From contig NZ_CP071090.1 in assembly GCF_017301735.1 (NCBI RefSeq), positions 10,654,001 through 10,718,000 on the forward strand: a stretch of DNA of 64,000 nt. The letters run 5' to 3'. Positions 63,258-64,000 of the stretch are shown here, one piece after another (position 1 is the stretch's first letter; each line of letters starts with the position of its first letter). Both the position numbers and the translations under genes were made by a program. The notes under the pieces are model-generated. The model was not told the DNA's origin, made no database searches, and worked only from the letters and a program-made list of their open reading frames with translations. Source of the stretch: Pyxidicoccus parkwaysis (lineage in GTDB: Bacteria; Myxococcota; Myxococcia; Myxococcales; Myxococcaceae).

Positions 63258-64000
63258 TCAGTTGTCGACGTTGAAGTTGAAGCGCTGCACGGTGGAGTTG
63301 CCCACGCCGTCGCTCATCCAGACATCGATGGTGTGCGCCCCATCCACCAGCTCGCGCGTGTCGAGCTCGGCAATCCACGTGCCGTCGGACTGGAGCGTGC
63401 CGGCGCGGATGCCGGACATGTCGCGGCTGAAGCCCACGTTGTTCACCGGCCCGAAGTTGTCGGTGACGCGGGCGCGCAGCGTGATGATGCCGCTGGCGGT
63501 GCTGCCCACGGTGGGGCTGAGCAGCGTGGCCTGGGGCGGCGCCACGTCGTAGTTCACCCGGCGCGTGGTGGTGGTGGTGACGCCCGTCTCGCTCGTCACG
63601 ACGATGCTCAGCGTGTTGACGCCGGGCAGCAGCGCGGCCGTCGTCTGAATCTGTCCGCCGCCGCGAGGCAGCGGCATCACCGGCCCGCCGTTGACGCGCA
63701 CGGTGGACGCGGAGATGGTCTGCACGTTGATGGCGTAGCTGAGCTCGCTGTTGGGCAGCGGCCCGAAGAGCTGGTTGTCCGCGAAGCTGGTGCTCACCAC
63801 CGGCGTGCCCGGGTCCACCCAGACGATGATGAACTTCTCGGTGACGTTGCCCGCGCTGTCCGTGGCGCGCACCATGATGCCCTGGTCGCCGTAGTTCAGC
63901 GGCACGTTGTGGGTGACGGTGCCGTTGCCGAACTCGAGCAGCGACACGTTGGCCCATTGCGTCTCCACGCGCACCGGCGTCTGGTCCTGCACCGACGACG
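63258..64000 (-). CDS. Partial exported Ig-like repeat protein (paralogue)
   Basis: Only the last 247 residues or so are in the window; the gene continues beyond the right edge. The visible part consists of Ig-like beta modules: KFIIVWVDPGTPVVSTSF, GPVMPLPRGGGQIQTT, NTLSIVVTSETGV, and a closing LDTRELVDGAHTIDVWMSDG ending FNFNVDN. It is clearly paralogous, module for module, to the C terminus of the 951-residue protein at 55.7-58.5 kb. It is probably surface or secreted, but the N-terminal domains are unseen. Any ATG near 63992 is internal, not the true start. Confidence 0.85.
   Translation of the reverse strand, partial: SSVQDQTPVRVETQWANVSLLEFGNGTVTHNVPLNYGDQGIMVRATDSAGNVTEKFIIVWVDPGTPVVSTSFADNQLFGPLPNSELSYAINVQTISASTVRVNGGPVMPLPRGGGQIQTTAALLPGVNTLSIVVTSETGVTTTTTRRVNYDVAPPQATLLSPTVGSTASGIITLRARVTDNFGPVNNVGFSRDMSGIRAGTLQSDGTWIAELDTRELVDGAHTIDVWMSDGVGNSTVQRFNFNVDN

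Overview
This window is the replication-origin-proximal part of a GC-rich chromosome, almost certainly from a myxobacterium of the family Myxococcaceae (Myxococcus, Pyxidicoccus or Corallococcus type). The basis is the very high GC content, the gene set dnaA / rpmH-rnpA-yidD-yidC-jag-mnmE / mnmG-rsmG / parA-parB-bactofilin, a DUF2381 gene (a myxobacterial paralogous family) next to a Ser/Thr kinase, and parS sites of the form GTTCCACGTGGAAC. I cannot fix the species from sequence alone.

Layout. 0-7.2 kb: dnaA on the minus strand diverges from the plus-strand housekeeping run rpmH, rnpA, yidD, yidC, jag/khpB, a 75-residue protein and mnmE. 7.2-25.8 kb: mixed accessory and housekeeping genes, namely azoreductase/LysR pair, Uma2 protein, MshEN-domain protein, cysteine dioxygenase, SppA, phosphoesterase, repetitive coiled-coil protein, M16 peptidase, CotH-kinase lipoprotein, two glutathione transferases, a hydrolase, an MFS exporter and a zinc-ribbon metallo-beta-lactamase protein. 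26-28.6 kb: mnmG and rsmG, separated by a cluster of DnaA-box-like sequences. 28.7-34.1 kb: SDR/TetR divergent pair, a tandem array of parS-like GTTCCACGCGGAAC elements, a small duplicated-domain protein and a large PAS/GAF histidine kinase.

34.1-40.7 kb is the most striking part: about 6.6 kb with no convincing gene. It carries 26 exact copies of GTTCCACGTGGAAC by my reading, plus variants and decayed copies, many spaced 79-88 bp apart. This is a large centromere-like parS array. It leads into parA, parB and a bactofilin gene (bacM type), and the parA upstream region carries three more variant sites. ParB would load on the array, ParA would move it, and bactofilins are known to work with this system in Myxococcus.

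42.9-64 kb: a lipoprotein, CoA-binding protein, second Uma2 protein, the ergothioneine genes egtB-egtD, a lone response regulator, a c-type heme lipoprotein, a membrane protein, a small HTH regulator, a Ser/Thr kinase with DUF2381 partner, a cupin, a 951-residue exported repeat protein, a ClC channel with CBS domains, a lipoprotein, and a DoxX / SnoaL-type ECF sigma pair. At the right edge is the C-terminal part of a gene paralogous to the 951-residue protein.

A recurrent oddity is that in four places the last bases of a gene, including the stop codon, are repeated just downstream. No tRNA, rRNA, insertion sequence or CRISPR array was seen.
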